Source of the DNA: an uncultured Caryophanales bacterium
GTDB lineage: Bacteria > Bacillota_I > Bacilli_A > RF39 > UBA660
DNA length: 64,000 bases
Assembly: GCA_905206805.1 (NCBI GenBank)
Contig: CAJLIR010000002.1
Location: forward strand, 122,644-186,643
Reading direction: 5' to 3'
Below, piece by piece: positions 62,289 to 64,000 of this stretch. The notes under the pieces are model-generated. The model saw only the letters and a program-made list of their open reading frames with translations, searched no databases and was not told the origin of the DNA. The stretch's first letter is position 1, and each line of letters starts with the position of its first letter. A program made the translations under genes and the position numbers.

Positions 62289-63515
62289 ATGAATTATAAA
62301 AAGGAATATAAAAAATATTTGACGTCATCTGTTTTAGATACGGCAAATAATAAAATTACAAGTCACTCATTTATTACTGCATTTGCGGTCTATCTTGGAT
62401 TATCAAACTTTGCTATAGGAATTTATGCAGTATTAGATACTATAACAAATATAATTCAAATATTTGCAGCACCTTTATTTTCAAAAATTGGTCAATCAAA
62501 ATTAGTCGTATTAACAAATTACACTATTTATAGATTATCTTCTATATGTTTTGCATTTATACCATTTTTTACTGATAATATTGGTATTAGAACATTCTTA
62601 TTTTTTATATTCGCTTCAATTTATGCTATAACTGGTGAATTAGGATATATCACATTTGTAAATTGGAGAATGACTTTAGTAAAAAAAGAAGATAGAACTA
62701 AATTTGCCTCAACAAGAAATATTTATAAAAATACACTAGTTATGGGATTTAGTTTAATAATGGGGGTTGTACTAGATAAATTTACTACAAATGGATATGA
62801 ATTATATGGATTTATGATTTTATTTGCAATTGTGTTTCTAATTGCATTTATTGATATTTTTATTAGAATAACTACTTATAAACCTCCAATTGAGGAAAAG
62901 AATATAACAATTAAAGAAACAGTAATAAAACCTGCAAAGGATAAAAGTTTTAGAAAAATTCTTATTATAGGTGGTTTAAATAGATTTGCTTATGGAATTG
63001 GTATAATGTATTTAAATGTATTTTTATTAAGATATTTGAACATTGATTATATATATTATAGTATTTTAAACATTTTGATTAATTTTTCAGAAGCATTATT
63101 TAGTAAGTTTTGGGCAACTAAATCTCAAGATAGAAAATGGAATAAAGTATTAGTACCTATGAGTATTATATATATTTTTGTTTTTATATTATTATTTACA
63201 TTAAATAATAATGTATTAATCTTCTGTTTGCCAATAATTTATATTTTACTTGGTTTTGCGAATAGTGCTTATGAGATGTTTGATCATATAGCTATATATG
63301 AACATTCAAAAGAAGAATACAAAACTTCTTACGTTACATTTGAAAGATTTATAGAAGGAACAGTTACTGCAACGCTTCCAATAATATCTTATTTAGTTTT
63401 TCCAGAAAATTCTAATTCAATAAAAATTACATTTTTACTTGCTATAATTGTATATTTTGTTTTATTCATATATGTTAAATTTAGAAAACAATATTTAGAA
63501 AATAATGAGAATTAA
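62289..63515 (+). CDS. MFS transporter
   Basis: A 408-residue protein with about 12 hydrophobic segments and a charged middle loop (YKPPIEEKNITIKETVIKPAKDK, about residues 196-220, shortened). TM 1-6 contain FAIGIYAVLDTITNIIQIF and GELGYITFVNWRM, as in major facilitators of unknown substrate. It is preceded by AGGAGAT and follows the isomerase gene, suggesting sugar uptake. Confidence 0.82.
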   Translation: MNYKKEYKKYLTSSVLDTANNKITSHSFITAFAVYLGLSNFAIGIYAVLDTITNIIQIFAAPLFSKIGQSKLVVLTNYTIYRLSSICFAFIPFFTDNIGIRTFLFFIFASIYAITGELGYITFVNWRMTLVKKEDRTKFASTRNIYKNTLVMGFSLIMGVVLDKFTTNGYELYGFMILFAIVFLIAFIDIFIRITTYKPPIEEKNITIKETVIKPAKDKSFRKILIIGGLNRFAYGIGIMYLNVFLLRYLNIDYIYYSILNILINFSEALFSKFWATKSQDRKWNKVLVPMSIIYIFVFILLFTLNNNVLIFCLPIIYILLGFANSAYEMFDHIAIYEHSKEEYKTSYVTFERFIEGTVTATLPIISYLVFPENSNSIKITFLLAIIVYFVLFIYVKFRKQYLENNEN

Positions 63516-63517
63516 CA

Positions 63518-63556
63518 ATAAAGACAATGCTTAGTTGGCATTGTCTTTATCTGTTT
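63518..63556. terminator. bidirectional terminator overlapping the mobC end
   Basis: Perfect 13-bp stem ATAAAGACAATGC / GCATTGTCTTTAT with a 7-nt loop; T-rich on the plus strand. The last codons of mobC lie within its right arm. Confidence 0.8.
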
Positions 63557-63878
63557 TTTCAGGTAGTAAATAATATTCTTTAATATTAAGTACAAGATTA
63601 TTTAAATCAGTAACTGTCTTTCTTAAAATATTCATATCTTCAACATAACCTAAGTAATGCATTCTAGTTGCAATTTGATTTAAAACATTGCCAGTTCTTC
63701 TAATATATTCTAGCGAATCATAAAATTCTTTAGGTGGTTTTTCTTTGGGTTCATAGTTCAAAATTAAAGAACGTATTAAAGAAGAATAAGTTAATCCAGT
63801 TTTTTCTGCTTTTTCTGCTAACATAGCTTTTTCATCACTATTTAAATATACATTGAATTTCCAATTTCTTTCTCTCAT
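63531..63878 (-). CDS. mobC: MobC-like relaxosome accessory protein
   Basis: A 115-residue protein that binds oriT and helps the relaxase. RNWKFNVYLNSDEKAMLAEK and GLTYSSLIRSLIL form a ribbon-helix-helix-like DNA-binding start, and YIRRTGNVLNQIATRMHYLG is the typical MobC centre. Start at the second ATG (63878), which fits AAAGAAAGG spacing. A predicted oriT lies upstream at 63928. No relaxase follows on its downstream side within this window, so its element is either truncated or uses a relaxase in trans. Confidence 0.85.
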   Translation of the reverse strand: MRERNWKFNVYLNSDEKAMLAEKAEKTGLTYSSLIRSLILNYEPKEKPPKEFYDSLEYIRRTGNVLNQIATRMHYLGYVEDMNILRKTVTDLNNLVLNIKEYYLLPEKTDKDNAN

Positions 63879-63927
63879 AATTTTCATCCTTTCTTTTTAT
63901 GTTGGGGATTGGGGTTACACCATATAC

Positions 63928-63961
63928 GAATTTGTGTGGGAGAACAAATTCAGTGCTGGCT
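63928..63961. other. predicted oriT next to mobC
   Basis: Inverted repeat GAATTTGT / ACAAATTC (8 bp, perfect) with loop GTGGGAGA, followed by AGTGCTGGCT. Layout, loop (GTGGGAG) and flank (TGCT..CT) match the candidate at 57366-57401. Confidence 0.65.
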
Positions 63962-64000
63962 AGACAAGAATATTACTCCCAAATTAAGAAAAACATAAAA

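Noticed and set aside
1..64000. CRISPR arrays, tRNA or rRNA genes
   Set aside because: No regularly spaced repeats and no cloverleaf or rRNA-like segments were found on reading both strands.
1..64000. Genetic code 4 (TGA = Trp) for the whole window
   Set aside because: Many intact genes end properly in TGA (trmD, GH5, LiaF-like, MATE fusion, histidine phosphatase and others), often in ATGA overlaps, and Trp is written TGG throughout.

Overview
The window is a low-GC, gene-dense bacterial chromosome segment using the standard code (TGA is a normal stop, for example in trmD and the radical SAM operon region). Gene content (trmD-rplS-lepB, rbgA, mrnC-rlmB-sigH-like, ylbD-ylbE-rsmD, Tn4451-type mobile genes) points to a Firmicutes/Bacilli-like organism, probably an uncultured gut or host-associated lineage. 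I see no rRNA, tRNA or CRISPR array.

Layout. 0-3.2 kb is housekeeping: end of trmD, two conserved unknowns, rplS and lepB. 3.2-27.1 kb separates lepB from rbgA, genes that often lie close together in Firmicutes, and is accessory: a collagen-like surface protein, a GH5 glucanase, a C-S lyase, an MFS exporter, a LiaF-like/DUF4097 envelope pair, a MATE-kinase fusion, a queuosine salvage enzyme, and then (19.4-27.1 kb) a graveyard of RhuM, DinD, GNAT, XRE and DUF1016 genes. Two extra copies of the 5' end of rbgA (21.3 and 25.1 kb) punctuate that last part, as if cassettes had been added repeatedly at the start of rbgA. Many genes in this interval are broken by single in-frame stops.

27.1-48.3 kb is mostly core or metabolic: rbgA, mrnC, rlmB, a SigH-like sigma factor, ylbD, ylbE, rsmD; an apbE / NusG-II / Gx-transporter / FMN-lipoprotein operon resembling the flavin-based extracellular electron transfer locus; a HAD-acyl-CoA-synthetase fusion followed by a PlsC acyltransferase carrying an unusual helical insert; a phosphorelay of two hybrid histidine kinases flanking an Hpt protein; an SDR; and a nucleotide salvage operon (HAD-nucleoside hydrolase fusion, histidine phosphatase, HD hydrolase) followed by a PncC-like amidase.

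48.3-64 kb is mobile and accessory. It holds a Tn4451-family mobilizable element on the minus strand (TnpX-like serine recombinase, TnpV, relaxase, predicted oriT) with two paralogous HExxH metallopeptidases as likely cargo, a decayed second relaxase, and three copies of a minus-strand promoter / structured RNA / terminator unit that I consider the best candidate for an undescribed element. A small membrane protein plus a 346-aa protein sharing an STNIQ motif, a sugar isomerase-MFS pair, and a MobC gene with its own predicted oriT close the window.
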